Shown here piece by piece: positions 1 through 10,902 of a stretch of DNA of 35,685 nt. This stretch comes from Saccoglossus kowalevskii (lineage: Eukaryota; Hemichordata; Enteropneusta; Harrimaniidae): the NCBI RefSeq assembly GCF_000003605.2, contig NW_003116950.1, forward strand, positions 87,477 to 123,161, read 5' to 3'. Both the position numbers and the translations under genes were made by a program. Each line of letters opens with the position of its first letter. The stretch's first letter is position 1. The notes beneath the pieces are model-generated. The model ran no database searches. It worked only from the letters and a program-made list of their open reading frames with translations, and had not been told where the DNA came from.

Positions 1-270
1 ATCAAAATTCCGTGTAATAAATTTCAACCGAATATGCAGTATACTACCGAAGCAGTCAACGAAGCTGTTCGTGTAAAAAAAAACTGTTCGAGTGAGGTTT
101 AGCGGGCGGGGAAATATTTTATAGTTTAGTGGGCGGGAAGATTTTTCGAATTTGGGATGGCAGTTTCATTTCTGTGTACACAATTGAGCGGGAAAAATAA
201 ATGTTGGTGAGAGAACGGGGAACATTTTGCGCGTTTGGGCGGCTGTTTACTAGTCAGCATGTGTACTCAC

Positions 271-434
271 ATCATGCAGATTGCGTGGTCGGTATGCTGT
301 GAAAACTGACAGGAATACATACTGTTTGCTTGTCTGGCTCGCAGTGCTCAGGATTCGGTGAATGGCTACCAGTCGGGAGGGTGCAAGTTTGATAAACTGT
401 TCGCAAAACCATGTCCAGGTCATTTTTAATGAAA
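271..434 (-). other. possible internal coding exon, unidentified
   Basis: On the minus strand a 164-base open stretch is bounded by an AG (bases 435-436) and a good donor, GAT|gtgagt (intron from base 270). In one frame it reads TWFCEQFIKLAPSRLVAI then a block ending in VFTAYRPRNLHD, which has protein-like composition. The end reminded me only vaguely of an alpha-helical kinetochore protein such as CENP-I, and I do not claim that identity. No partner exon was found in the window; the next would lie beyond base 1. The preceding acceptor has a poor pyrimidine tract, so this may be chance. Confidence 0.2.
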
Positions 435-1130
435 CTGTCATCAGTGTTAACTTGCACAGTGATGTATGATAATGTTGACATCATTGCTTCATCGGGTCTT
501 GTGAAAGGTTACTTCCATATTGTGTGGTCTAGTACGTGATGTCGTATTGTTTATACTTCGAAAAATTCACGTTTGTATCAGTACTGGTATTCATAAGCAA
601 TCCATAACATGTTAGCAGCGTATGTGTGATCATTAGCTCGTAAAATGGGCTGTGTTTTCGAAGTGGGTGATATTCAAGTTGGTCTCCACCAAATTACCAC
701 GCGGACTATACCATGCTATAAAAAAAACTTTCGATTTTCAACACGTTATTCTGGACATGTCCAAACAAAAAAAAATATTTATTCGCTATTTTTGTTTCGA
801 GATTTCATTTAGTCACAAACGCTATAAAAATCGTTTTTTTGTTTTTTTTTTGTTTTAATTTTGCGGCAATAACCTGGTAACGCATGCGCAAACACACATA
901 AGTCTGCCATTGCAGTTATTCGTACATCTGTGCTCGTCGCCATGGTTAATGTAATCCAATGAATCCACTGTCATGTGCAGCACGGACAACCGGTTAAAAC
1001 TAATCATTCCCACATTGAGATCCATTTTTTTCTCATTTTTTTAAATTCATGTTGAAGTCTTCATAATTCATGGATACATTGAAGAGTTGCTTGTGTCATG
1101 GTCAGATATATCTGGGACAGACACTAGTTC

Positions 1131-1266
1131 AATTAAAGCGCGGTGGTCGTCGCGCAGCGCGTGTTCGAATTTCACGTAAATAAACAATGTATTTTACACG
1201 CGTTGTATACGTCGATGTGAATCCCATATCGAACAGGACGCTACACGACGACTACCGCCCTTTAAA
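1131..1266. repeat. MITE family D, copy 1
   Basis: A roughly 135-bp palindromic element. The left end reads TTAAAGCGCGGTGGTCGTCG and the right end is its imperfect reverse complement (ACGACGACTACCGCCCTTTAA). An inner arm, TGTTCGA, matches TCGAACA. A second copy lies in the opposite orientation near 28.5 kb. It has no coding capacity, so it is inferred to be a non-autonomous DNA transposon. Confidence 0.75.
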
Positions 1267-1422
1267 TACGTTGTTTTTGCAGTATTCGTCATGGTTCAAT
1301 GATTATTGAACTATGCAAATGATAATTGAATTACTGGTACGTATAATATTAATCTTCAAAATAATTTGTGACAACCAAGTATCCATATGATTTTAGAACC
1401 ATGCGATGAGAACAGGTAAATG

Positions 1423-1486
1423 GATGTTTGACCTGTGTGATGTTTGACCTGTGTGATGTTTGACCTGTGTGTTGTTTGACCTGTAC
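1423..1486. repeat. 16-bp tandem repeat, four units
   Basis: Four consecutive 16-base units of GATGTTTGACCTGTGT. The first three are identical and the last is slightly changed (GTTGTTTGACCTGTAC). It is a short minisatellite in non-coding flank. Confidence 0.9.
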
Positions 1487-2929
1487 TTTGTGCGAAAAAG
1501 TCGTTTAGTGACCATATATTACTGACCGGGTTTCCTGAACATTAGCATGAAGTAAATCCATACTGTAAACGTCAGAATATCAAGCCTATACGATCAACCA
1601 CCTTAACAGTTTTCAATCCACCACTGTGATATAAGTCTCCGTGGTTCTCATACAGTTGTGCCGCGGTATATTGTTTTGGTTGGTGAACGCTATAAATTTT
1701 CACGCATTCCTCCACGCACATATATGACGCGTATATGTGAACCTACACGAATCAAATGATCAGTCTGTGTAAACTTGGGAAATATAAAGTTCAAATATTT
1801 CGACATGTACTGAGGAGTACACAGGGAACCTCTCAGACAATATTGTATTCTACAGCACACCGATATGTTGTGTATCAATGTTCCTCTGGTGACGTTACCA
1901 AGGGAATACTTTTATGTAAATGAGGGCTAATAATGAGCCTCGTTGTGAAATGCAATAAATATTTGGTAGTAGACAGCAACTTTGATTGTTATTAAAATTT
2001 GTTATTAAAATATTTATTTTAAGATCAGATATATGAACTATGATAAGTGATTTTGGACATCGGGGTAGCGAGCGTTGTATTAGCACTTAAAGTACTAGTA
2101 ATACAACTTAGAGAATATTTTATATGTACTCAAATCATATTTCTCATATCAAAGTGAATGATGAGATGTTACCCATCGTAGTCCATACTATGTGTGGCAT
2201 ATAATCACAGACTATTGGAACATAACAGTTATAATATTTGAGTATTTTAGTATGCAAATATATCCCACACTAAAATGTTGGTTAGGAATGTATTGAGCTG
2301 TCGTTTACAGCACCGTTACATACACGAGTTGTCTGCAAACCTTTTCGGCATTCAAAACATCATTCCATGTATGCAGGTGACGTAGTAAGCTGGCGGGGGT
2401 GAAGTGGAAGTGAATCTTTGATTCAGAAAATATAATAATCGAAGAAGGTATCGCATACTATGTAATTCACTACAAAACCAACAAACGAATGAACCGATTT
2501 GTTTTTCCAGGTTTCAAATTAAAATAGTAAAAATCCATATTTCTTTTTTTTCTCTTCTTTTTCAATAGTTTATTCGTTTCCGAAATCAACATTGTATTCA
2601 TATTCGTGGGACAGGGCCTTGATGCTCAATAATGTAATACATTATCGCGAATAATCTCTGCAATGACGTCATAAAATCCACTGGTATTGAAAAAAAAAAA
2701 AAAAAAAAAAAAAAAACTGCGGCAAACTGCTCACCAAAAATCACGGACGAAAGAGGGCGCTAAGCGACGTGCTAAAAGCAATATTGAGCCCAGCTTGTAC
2801 TGCTTGTGAATCTTCGCTGTAATGACTGTCATAATAATATTGAAATAAAAATTTTGTTTCCGATTAGAATCAGAAATCAGACCAAGTACAACATACGGAA
2901 AGATTGGTGTCAACGAAATCTCTCCCCAG

Positions 2930-5641
2930 TACTGACGATGAAGATCTGGATCTTGACCATGCATGGGCGTTAGTAATGAATTACATCACAACAAAGCAAT
3001 ACGACTGTAAAGTTAAAAAGCGTATGGGCCGAGGGATTCATTTAAACGGTGGATGGACCGTGTGTATGGATGTGAATATCGACCCAAGTAACTGTTTGGT
3101 GTACTCAGTGGGGTAAGCAATTGGTTTATTTGAATATAAAGAGATGTACGCTATCTGCAGTCGATACTTCTAAAATAAACGCATAGCATCACTGCCCGGG
3201 TTATAAATACTATCACAACCGATCGTTTATGCTATGCGTTTATTTTACATCTTATTAGACATGCAAATGTATTCACACGTCACGTGATGTGACGTACTTC
3301 ATCAGTACTAAAGAAAGTACAATACATTCTGTAAACATTATTCTTTACATTTATTATTTTACGTTTATGGGCATTAGCTGGCAATGATTACGTCCCAGTC
3401 GTTTGCTACTGTGACTCAGTTTCCGACGCCAAAAGTAAAATACTAGTAACAAGTATCGTTGAGGGCAGTATAACAAACAAGAACCCTATAGATTACCGTA
3501 GAAGTTAGACTGGCGCATCAATTTGTTTTTGTAGTTCAAATAACATACAAAAAATCGCGAAATGAAGGTGTGAGCGCGAAATCCCCTGTAACTGTGAAAT
3601 CACCCCGACTGGTTTATTCTGCATGGCCCTCTATCGACACTGCAGGAACTCGTCAATTTTTCAACGGGTAATTATGTTAATGATGTTCTAATTGACAATC
3701 ATCTAAGCCAATCACAACGTCTCTGCAACTGATCTCTGACCGAGACGACGTCGGCTGGTTGTAGCAGCCGGTTTTGTTTTAATTATATGAATAGTACGAG
3801 TTACTTTTTTACAAATTGTGATGAATTAGAAAGGACGACTACGACAAACTCGAATTTCAACGTGCCGCCATGTTATGTCTGCAGTGTGACCTTTACCATG
3901 TTCACCTCATTTTGCACGTGTTTCCGCGCCAACCTGTGGATATTCATGAATATTTAATAGCAATGAATTTCCTGCAGAATAAACCAGTTGGGATGATTTC
4001 GCGCTAACACCTCCATTTCGCGATTTTTTTTATTTTATTTTAACTACAAAAAACAAATTAATCGCCCCGACTGTGCCAGTGTACGTAGAAGTCTCAAAGA
4101 CCCTGGTTCTAGAGCAAATGTGGAATCAGATTTTATTGGGTTTTGCTTCTTTTTTATTCTTTTAGTTATACATGTTTTATTTGGATTTTTTAGTCATATT
4201 TTTTTCAAATTTATTTTCTCAATTCTATTCTTTAAATTTCTGATTGCAAACGCCCAAAGATCTGAATAATCTCTATAGAAGATTGTGTTCGTGAGATTTC
4301 AAATAATTATATTAATCAGCCAGTCAGAGAAGACCTTGTATATACGGATTATTGTATTCGACGTCTAGCCATGGCTTTATACAATGCCTTCTCTGATTGT
4401 TCGTTGTAAATTGCGAGAGTTGAATGATGAGATCTTCCAAAGAGGTTGTCCACTAGGATTTTGGGTTTTTGCAGCCAGACAATTACAAAACAAAATAAAA
4501 TACGTAAATAATTGAAAAAAAAATCACAAACTAAAATTGAAATAATTACCCCCTCTAAAATTAACTGATTTTAGTCAGATTGCATATGACCGTGTTAATG
4601 ATGTGTGGTTTCAATTCATTTATCACAGCATAGGACATGCATGGAGTTTTGATGAAGCCATGGCCAAGTATGGATGTAAAGTTTATTCATTTGATCCAAC
4701 GTGAGTACCAAATCGTTATGATTGTTAAATTCGAAACAATATAATCTGATAAAATATGCACTAGCAATGGCCGTTGCTATGTGTCGTCACATCCCTCGTG
4801 TTACGTCATTTGTCAGCCTATATACTCGAGAAACACATGTTACTTCCATCACTTGTCTTGTTTTGGCCCTACCATTTGCCATCCAGAGCCGCTATGCTAA
4901 CATATACCTAGAATGGGTGATAAAGATTATATTATAGAGAAACACTAATTCAGTTCTATATTTGTATCTAGTATCGGAATGGAAGATCACATGCATTGCG
5001 AGAATGTGTGGTTTTATAATATGGGGCTATGGCATGATGACGTCGATAATATGACAGTTACTAATGGTGCACCTTGGAAATGCAGAACACTGAAATCTAT
5101 CAAGAATATGCTTGGCCACATATATGTAAGTATTCAAATACTTATTATAAATAAGCTATCAGAATTAGAGATTTTCATGACGTCATAGCTTGACATTATC
5201 ACGTGGTAATTTAAATCTTTATTTCCAGGTAAATTCATTTCACCCCCTCCCCCCATTTAACGTCAAAGCAAGCGAAAGACACTAAGATACATTGACTGGA
5301 TATATTCTTGTTAATTGTAGGATGTTGTAGATGTTTTGAAGATTGACATCGAATCACACGAAATGAAAGTCTTTCCACAAATTTTAGAAAGTGGGATTAT
5401 AAAACAGTTTAAAAGCGTCGTTTTTGAATTCCACATATGGGCGATACCCCATCGATTCGACGCAGACCCAGAGACAGTGTTGCGCGTGTACAGAATGTTG
5501 ACAGAACTCTTGGACGCACACGGATTTAAACTGTATTTTGTTCACGAGAACGACCATTCACCAGTCATAAGATGGGGGAGCGTCGCTGGTGAGCATGCTA
5601 CAAACATCGAACTTGGTTTTGCTAATGTCAATTATGTATAA
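2930..5641 (+). CDS. METTL24-like methyltransferase, 5'-partial, four exons
   Basis: Predicted SAM-dependent methyltransferase of the METTL24 type (Methyltransf_22, with an FkbM-like C-terminal half); no substrate is established for the family as far as I know. Exons are 2930-3112, 4629-4700, 4972-5125 and 5321-5641, all with GT/AG borders and phases that join cleanly. In order they encode: a Cys-bearing N-lobe with GGWTVCMD; motif I, CLVYSVGIGHAWSFDEAM; the acidic post-I loop GCKVYSFDP; MEDHMHCENVWFYNMGL; then VLKIDIESHEMKVFP and VVFEFHIW, typical FkbM-type motifs. The stop is TAA at 5639-5641. About 243 codons are visible. The first acceptor (tctccccag, ending 2929) is strong, so at least one upstream exon is missing. 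Introns are 1516, 271 and 195 bases. The family assignment is confident; orthology to vertebrate METTL24 itself is not, because marine invertebrates can carry several such genes. Confidence 0.88.
3171..3247. repeat. 77-bp palindromic element with 19-bp perfect arms
   Basis: Arms 3171-3189 (TAAAATAAACGCATAGCAT) and 3229-3247 are perfect reverse complements around a 39-base loop. It lies in the first visible intron of the methyltransferase gene and is probably a miniature inverted-repeat element. Confidence 0.75.
3507..4078. mobile_element. non-autonomous DNA transposon with long inverted repeats
   Basis: Inverted repeats of roughly 110-120 bases flank about 345 bases of unique DNA. The left arm (about 3507-3625) carries ATCGCGAAATGAAGGTG, GCGCGAAATC and ACTGGTTTATTCTGCA. 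The right arm (about 3971-4078) carries the same blocks in reverse complement. The arms are imperfect and the exact ends are uncertain by several bases. The interior has no transposase-sized reading frame, so it would need a helper in trans. It lies in the 1516-base intron of the methyltransferase gene. Confidence 0.75.
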
Positions 5642-5910
5642 ATTAATTGCGTGTGCCGACCAGCACTGGCGCAATAACATGTTTTACTTCTATACTAGTC
5701 AACTTTGTATTTGTATCAGACATATTTTATATAACGTCACAGATATTGCCTACTAATTTCGTTTTTCTGTAAAGTCTGAATTAGATTAATATTACATGAT
5801 TTAATACAGTCATACGAAAAATCACCGGATAATATGATCAGCAGATGTCTAGAAGTACCGTCGCCGTGAAAGATATGAAACATACAAACGAAACAACGTT
5901 TTTACACGTA

Positions 5911-6140
5911 TATATAAAACATGTTGAAAAAGCGGCATGCAATTTTAGCAAATTGTGGTAAAATGACGTAATAGCGAAATGTTGATTTAGCGAATCTCTC
6001 TTGTCATTGTTGATTTCTTTGTTTGGCGGCTATTTTGAATTGATAATAAAGTCATTTAGTCATCTTGAATTAGCGAATCAGTTCTCTGACTAAATTCGCG
6101 AAAAAGACATGCTCGCGAAAAAAGACATGTTTTACAGTAT
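5911..6140. repeat. MITE family F, with embedded AATAAA
   Basis: A palindromic element of about 230 bases. The left end (tataaaacatgttgaaaaag) mirrors the right end, which read inward on the minus strand begins TATACTGTAAAACATGTC. Internal blocks contain TTAGCGAAT and TTCGCGAA motifs. It starts 270 bases after the methyltransferase stop codon and shares the TACTGTAAAA terminus with families A, B and C. Confidence 0.65.
6045..6050 (+). promoter_or_regulatory. candidate poly(A) signal for the methyltransferase gene
   Basis: This AATAAA lies about 400 bases after the stop and inside the family F element. I noticed none nearer on the plus strand. If used, the transposon supplies the 3' end of the transcript. 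No transcript evidence is available here. Confidence 0.25.
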
Positions 6141-8566
6141 ATGTACACGTTTGGTATATATTATATTTGGTTATGAATATGTGCGTTTAATTATTTTATG
6201 TTTATAATATTGTGTAAAATTGTCAAAAAGTAAACAATACCAACTTTATAGCAGCACGGAGAGTGCGAGGATCAGTGTGCGAATCTGAAGAAGATCCATA
6301 TGTATCGAAACGTTTTTAATGAAGCTCGAATGTGGAATATTTCACCGAACTTCAATTTTCGATATTATTCTAGCAATTCTGTGATTTGAACAAATATAAT
6401 TACTTGTGTTTCAAAAATGGTGTATTATAACCACTGTAAATTTTAAAGATTCAATTCCAATATCAGTTTGTTGGTTTTCTATTTTCATAAAATATTTGAG
6501 CCAACCATCTCTGTCAGTCAAGGTCTGTACACGGGTACGCAAGGAAGTATGTGAGCAGACATGAACGTCGTGACCTAATGTTTACGTCATGTCTATTTTG
6601 TGTATTCCACACTTACAGTTTTACAACTAACATTTCACTGCAAGATCTCGCGTATTGTGGGAAAGGCACGGATCGAGTTTTGTCGCAAAAACGAATGATT
6701 TGATTTTGAACTCAAATTGATTTTTTTTATATCTCAATGTCAAAATACCGAATAACGGGATCTTTCAGATGGGAATTTGGTGTTGAGATACCTTTACTTT
6801 TTTCAAAATTTACCTTCTTCAAATGTGTCATTATTGATCGTGGAACACCCAACTTTGTCTCGTTTTTACGCCTGTTTTCACGCATAACGCGAGACCTCGC
6901 AGTGAACGGGAAATGGTATTTCCAATGGATGACCTACATGATAGTTAGCAGATTATTCTGAAAACAGCGCCACCAAACGACATGTAATCATGATTACAAA
7001 AAGTTGCCGTTGGTGGTGCGTGAATAGTATAATTGGTATGCGCCCACTGTCCAAAAATTGTCGAAGTAGAGTAAACGATTAACACATAAATTAAACAGAC
7101 ACATACATACATATTTTGTTTTATTTTTAACGATGGAAATTAAAGAGAAAATAAATCGCACATCATAAATTAGCACCTCGAAATATCCAAAATAAGATCA
7201 TAAATTACTAAGTAAAAACAGCAAATATCTGTTAAAACACTATCACATATGCACTACATTGCTCATCAGTTTTTCTATTCTTGATAGCATCAAATATAAT
7301 TGTCTACATATCTGCAGAGGAGGTCCAAACTCAGCAAAGACACTATGTTATCCGTCATTGCGTCACTATTAAATTCCATCTGTCTGTGGAATTAAGAGCG
7401 TATTTAAATAACAGTTTATCTCTTAAAATGTTTGAATCACGTGTCACAACACCAACTAAATGATTAATAGTTTGTCCCTGACAGATCTAAGGTCAAATCA
7501 ATATTTGTATTGAAATATGATGTGAAAGTTCAAGTCTCTTCTATAGTTATTACAAGACTAATATCGATATAGAACTAGCAGCTGACACAATCAAATGATA
7601 TTAAATACTATAAACATGTGCGAACAATGCTAACAATTCTTCGCCAGTATTAATATATATACGCCGAACAACAGAAGGGTTAAATTACAGCGCCCTCTAA
7701 CAAATATCTTAATGTGTATGACCTTCATACTATAAATAGGAAATCACGTCTATCTACTTGCTGGGATATAAACCGATATTATCAGCAAGGCCGCGAGATA
7801 ATATTTACGAACGAGATTTTCAAGGACGTACGACACAATTCAATACTATTTGTTTCCGTTATAGACTGTTATTAGGCTGACTGATGTTCGTTTGTTTTAT
7901 TAAGAAATTGCTTCACAATCTACACACATCTGTCTACATATCGTTGTCACAAATTAATTGTAGTTTTATGAAGTAATTTATTACACAACTGCGCATGTCA
8001 TTCAAATTACTGGTACGTATTATCATTTTACAGCACATGCGCATTTGTGTAGATTATTATTTCGTGCATGCATCAAATAATATCGTTTGATGCTTCAGCT
8101 ATTTGCGATACACATAATACACAACAATGTGTACATGCAGAATCGAATAACTTTTTTACAAAATAGCCAAAGCTATCTATATCTAAAAAACGGCTTCCAT
8201 CCCCCTGTTTGTTTAGAGCACTGGCAAACTGATAAATAATTATGTTAAAGAGGCATGTTAGGTGTGTGTTTTTTCTTATGACAATATTCAGAAGCAGTCT
8301 TTCTGTTGTTTTCCCCACCAAAGTCATAATGAAATAGAAAACATAATTCTCAAAACGACATTGTCGTATATTTACACGTTGCATTCGTGTAAAATACTGC
8401 GTTACACCCTCGTCTTAAGTACGTGTATATCACTTGAGCCAATGTATGGGAAAAGTGCGATCTCAATGTTGCATTTGTGGCCGCTTGCCAGATTCAGGTA
8501 CACAAATCCTCCCATGATTACATCATCTCAATAGGATGTGCGCATGCGTATATCCCATGTTGTTAT
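6141..8566. other. intergenic region and 3' flank of the TRIM-NHL gene
   Basis: No coding exon is supported. The part nearest 8566 is the expected 3' UTR of the minus-strand TRIM-NHL gene. The only canonical poly(A) hexamer I noticed for it is AATAAA on the minus strand at 7896-7901, about 670 bases past the stop. Confidence 0.4.
6964..7021. repeat. short palindrome with a perfect 16-bp core
   Basis: TGTAATCATGATTACA (6983-6998) is a perfect palindrome. It is flanked by imperfect arms GCGCCACCAAACG and CGTTGGTGGTGCG. It could be a very small MITE or a solo terminal fragment. Confidence 0.6.
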
Positions 8567-10538
8567 CTAGGCTTTCATTTGATATACAACGACACGGTGG
8601 TTTTGACTATCAGAAACGAATACACGATATGGTTCACTGGTCGTCACGGCAACCCCTCTTGGCACATTCAGCTCGTCTCCTTTGTCATGCGTGTCAACTC
8701 GACACAAGAACGCTCCCTCTGATGTGAACATCTGAACACGATCGTCACTTGTCACATATATATTGTCATGCTTGTCGACAGCAACTCCCCTCGGGTGGAA
8801 AAACTCGCCATCACTATTCCCCATGATTCCCGAACTTTCGAAGAAATTTCCCGTCGCTGTCGTAGATCTGTATTCGATGATTCTGGTTATCCGCAGCGAT
8901 AATATGGCCTTTGCTGTTCCGCGCTAGAAAACACGGACGACTTACTTCGCCATCTTTGTCTCCCTCTGTTGCCATGGTGCCTCGAAAAGTTCCGTATCGA
9001 GAGAAAGTTTGGATGATATTCAAACTGACGTCTGATACATAAAACATTCCCTTTTTTTCAGAGTGTAAAATCCCACATGGTCGTTGCAAATGATCTTCAT
9101 CCCAAAGAACCATTTTCACACGTCCATTAGTATCACACACTATGACCGTCTTGTTTGCAAAGTCGGAGACCATCAATTCATCTTTGCTCAAAACTTCAAT
9201 CGCCATGGGAACAATTTCTTCTTCCATTTCCGGAATATCAAATTTCTTAATGTATCTGCCATCGAGCTGCATAATCTGTATTCGTCCATTTCCTGTATCG
9301 GCAACGACCAGTAGTCCTGTAGGAGACAGCGCCACCCCGTCTGGATAATTGAACTGTCCATCCTCGTCTCCTTTGCTACCGATTGTAGCTACTTTTTCAA
9401 ATGTGGGTTTTTTCATAATCGACTTCTCTTTTTTCTTAATACTGTCAACAGTAACTAGTTTCCCAACTTTATCTTTTACTAGCTTCTTCTCAAAACTTTT
9501 GCTTTTTTCGAATCTCAGACAGATTGGCACAGGTATTGTTTCGATATCATAATCCGGAAACTGTTTTACCCGTTCATCTAGCTGCTTCTCTAAACAAAGT
9601 AATCCAACTTCGTTACTCTGCTTTAACAAGTCTTCGGCATATTTCTTACAGCTATCGTAGTTAATTTTTAGTGACTTTAATTTTTCTATTTTCCTTTTCA
9701 ACGTTTCAGTTCTGCTCTCGAATTCTTTTTCTAGCTCTTCGTGCAAATTTCTCTCTTGTTCTTCTAACTGGGTGCGTATGTTATTAAACTGATCCCCAAT
9801 CTGCTGTTCTGCATTTTCACTAGCTTCGTCAAGTTCTTTGATCATTTCTGCCAGTATTGTCACGGTTTTGTCAATCTTGCCTATTTCCTGGTGCAGTGAT
9901 GTTTTCAAACCGTCAACTTTCGATTTTGTCACGATCGCCGCCTCTTCCAGTTCCACGTGTACGTGGTCTGGTTTGGAATGCTCGTACACTGAACATTCTA
10001 GACATATCGGTATCTGACAAGTCTGACAGTAAAGCTTAAGTTGGTTGCCTTCGTGGCTGGGGCAGATAATTGGTTTCAGAAAAGGCGATTCTGAGCTGAC
10101 CATGATTTCGTATTCGTCCATGGACATAAGTTTGTGATTCCGAGTAACACGTATCTTCCCATGACTGCGCGTGCATGCCACACAGAAAGCCTGGCCGCAT
10201 TCGACACAGTAGGAAGCGATCGGGTACTTGCAGCAACTTTCACACATCTTCCCGCTGTACTTGTTTTCAGAGCGTTTCACTAAGTCCAGTATGTTGTTCA
10301 ACAGGTGGTTATCAGCTAAAACTTGCACGCCCCCTCGCGGTATCATGAAGAATTTCCGACATAATGGACACTTCGGCTTTTTCCGACGTGCGGCATCGGA
10401 AGCGAGGCAGGACTCACAGAACGAGTGAAAACAAGGCAGTATTTTTGGTTTGACGAATCGTTCAAGGCATATCGGACATTGTAGGAATCTGTCGTCCAGA
10501 TCCTTGTGGTTAACTTTACCAGACATCGTAGTTCCCAT
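8567..10538 (-). CDS. TRIM-NHL protein (TRIM2/3/71-like), frameshifted near the 3' end
   Basis: A probable E3 ubiquitin ligase and/or RNA-binding regulator of the TRIM-NHL class. The protein starts MGTTMSGKVNHK at base 10538, three bases after a 3' splice site (ttttttctttcag|atcATG), so a 5' UTR exon lies upstream. Domains in order: RING C3HC4 at residues 21-60 (CPIC, PCFHSFCESC, CPLC); B-box 1 about 99-135; B-box 2 about 159-194 (CPSH, CQTC, CLEC); coiled coil about 200-320; NHL repeats from about 380 (DGQFNYPDGVALS; NGRIQIMQLDGRYIKKF). The first frame stops at 8814 after 574 residues, within the repeat hinge KFGNHGE. The next frame, open from 8824 to 8567, carries the last two repeats (DGEFFHPRGVAVDKHDNIYV; SDSQNHRVVVYQ). 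One extra G in a four-G run (8819-8822) explains the break. It is either a sequencing or assembly error or a recent inactivating change. The coding part has no introns. Confidence 0.9.
8814..8824 (-). other. frameshift site in the TRIM-NHL gene
   Basis: The minus strand reads AATCATGGGGAATAGTGAT. Read in the upstream frame, GAA TAG ends the protein. With one G fewer, the NHL hinge would continue into DGEF and the reading frame stays open for about 81 more codons of good NHL sequence. Confidence 0.85.
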
Positions 10539-10540
10539 GA

Positions 10541-10554
10541 TCTGAAAGAAAAAA
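10541..10554 (-). other. 3' splice site upstream of the TRIM-NHL start codon
   Basis: The minus strand reads a pyrimidine tract followed by CAG, ending three bases before ATG. This implies a non-coding first exon somewhere above 10.56 kb. A good candidate donor (GAG|gtaagt on the minus strand) occurs near 14.11 kb but cannot be tied to this gene without transcripts. Confidence 0.55.
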
Positions 10555-10690
10555 CTAAAGCACTTAATAATTTTCCAAATTGGTTTCTGTATGTCAAAGG
10601 AAGAATATGCTACAGCAATACAATGTTGTTTCTGCAATTTATTTTCTAAAATTAACACCGTGCGTTTTTTTTTTTATTAATTGTCATAAA

Positions 10691-10902
10691 TACTGTAAAA
10701 TGACTAATTTTCACTGGGTTTAAATTTCACTGATTTACCATTTCAGGCATATTCAGTGGGTTTTAAATTCACGGTTTCGTCATTTAGATAATGTGTTCTA
10801 TGCTAAATTTTACATATTTACTGGGTTTTAATTTAGCGCTCTTTCCAGTCAGCGAAATAAGCTAAATTAAAACTCAGTGAATAATTACCCCCTTTACAGT
10901 AT
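10691..10902. repeat. MITE family A, copy 1
   Basis: About 210 bases, starting TACTGTAAAATGACTAATTT and ending CCCTTTACAGTA. The terminal inverted repeat is about 37 bases and imperfect (CACTGGGTTTAAATTT near the left end, AAAACTCAGTGAATAATT near the right). TA at each edge fits a TA target-site duplication. Full copies recur at 19.2 and 31.5 kb. Confidence 0.85.

Larger units (their letters stand above)
435..2929. other. non-coding flank or intron upstream of the methyltransferase exons
   Basis: Apart from the family D element and the 16-bp repeat, this stretch holds AT-rich DNA and a poly(A) run of about 27 bases at 2690-2716. The upstream exons of the methyltransferase, expected to encode its N-terminus and perhaps a membrane anchor, must lie here or before the window. 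I could not find one: no ATG-led hydrophobic stretch ends in a good donor. Confidence 0.5.
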
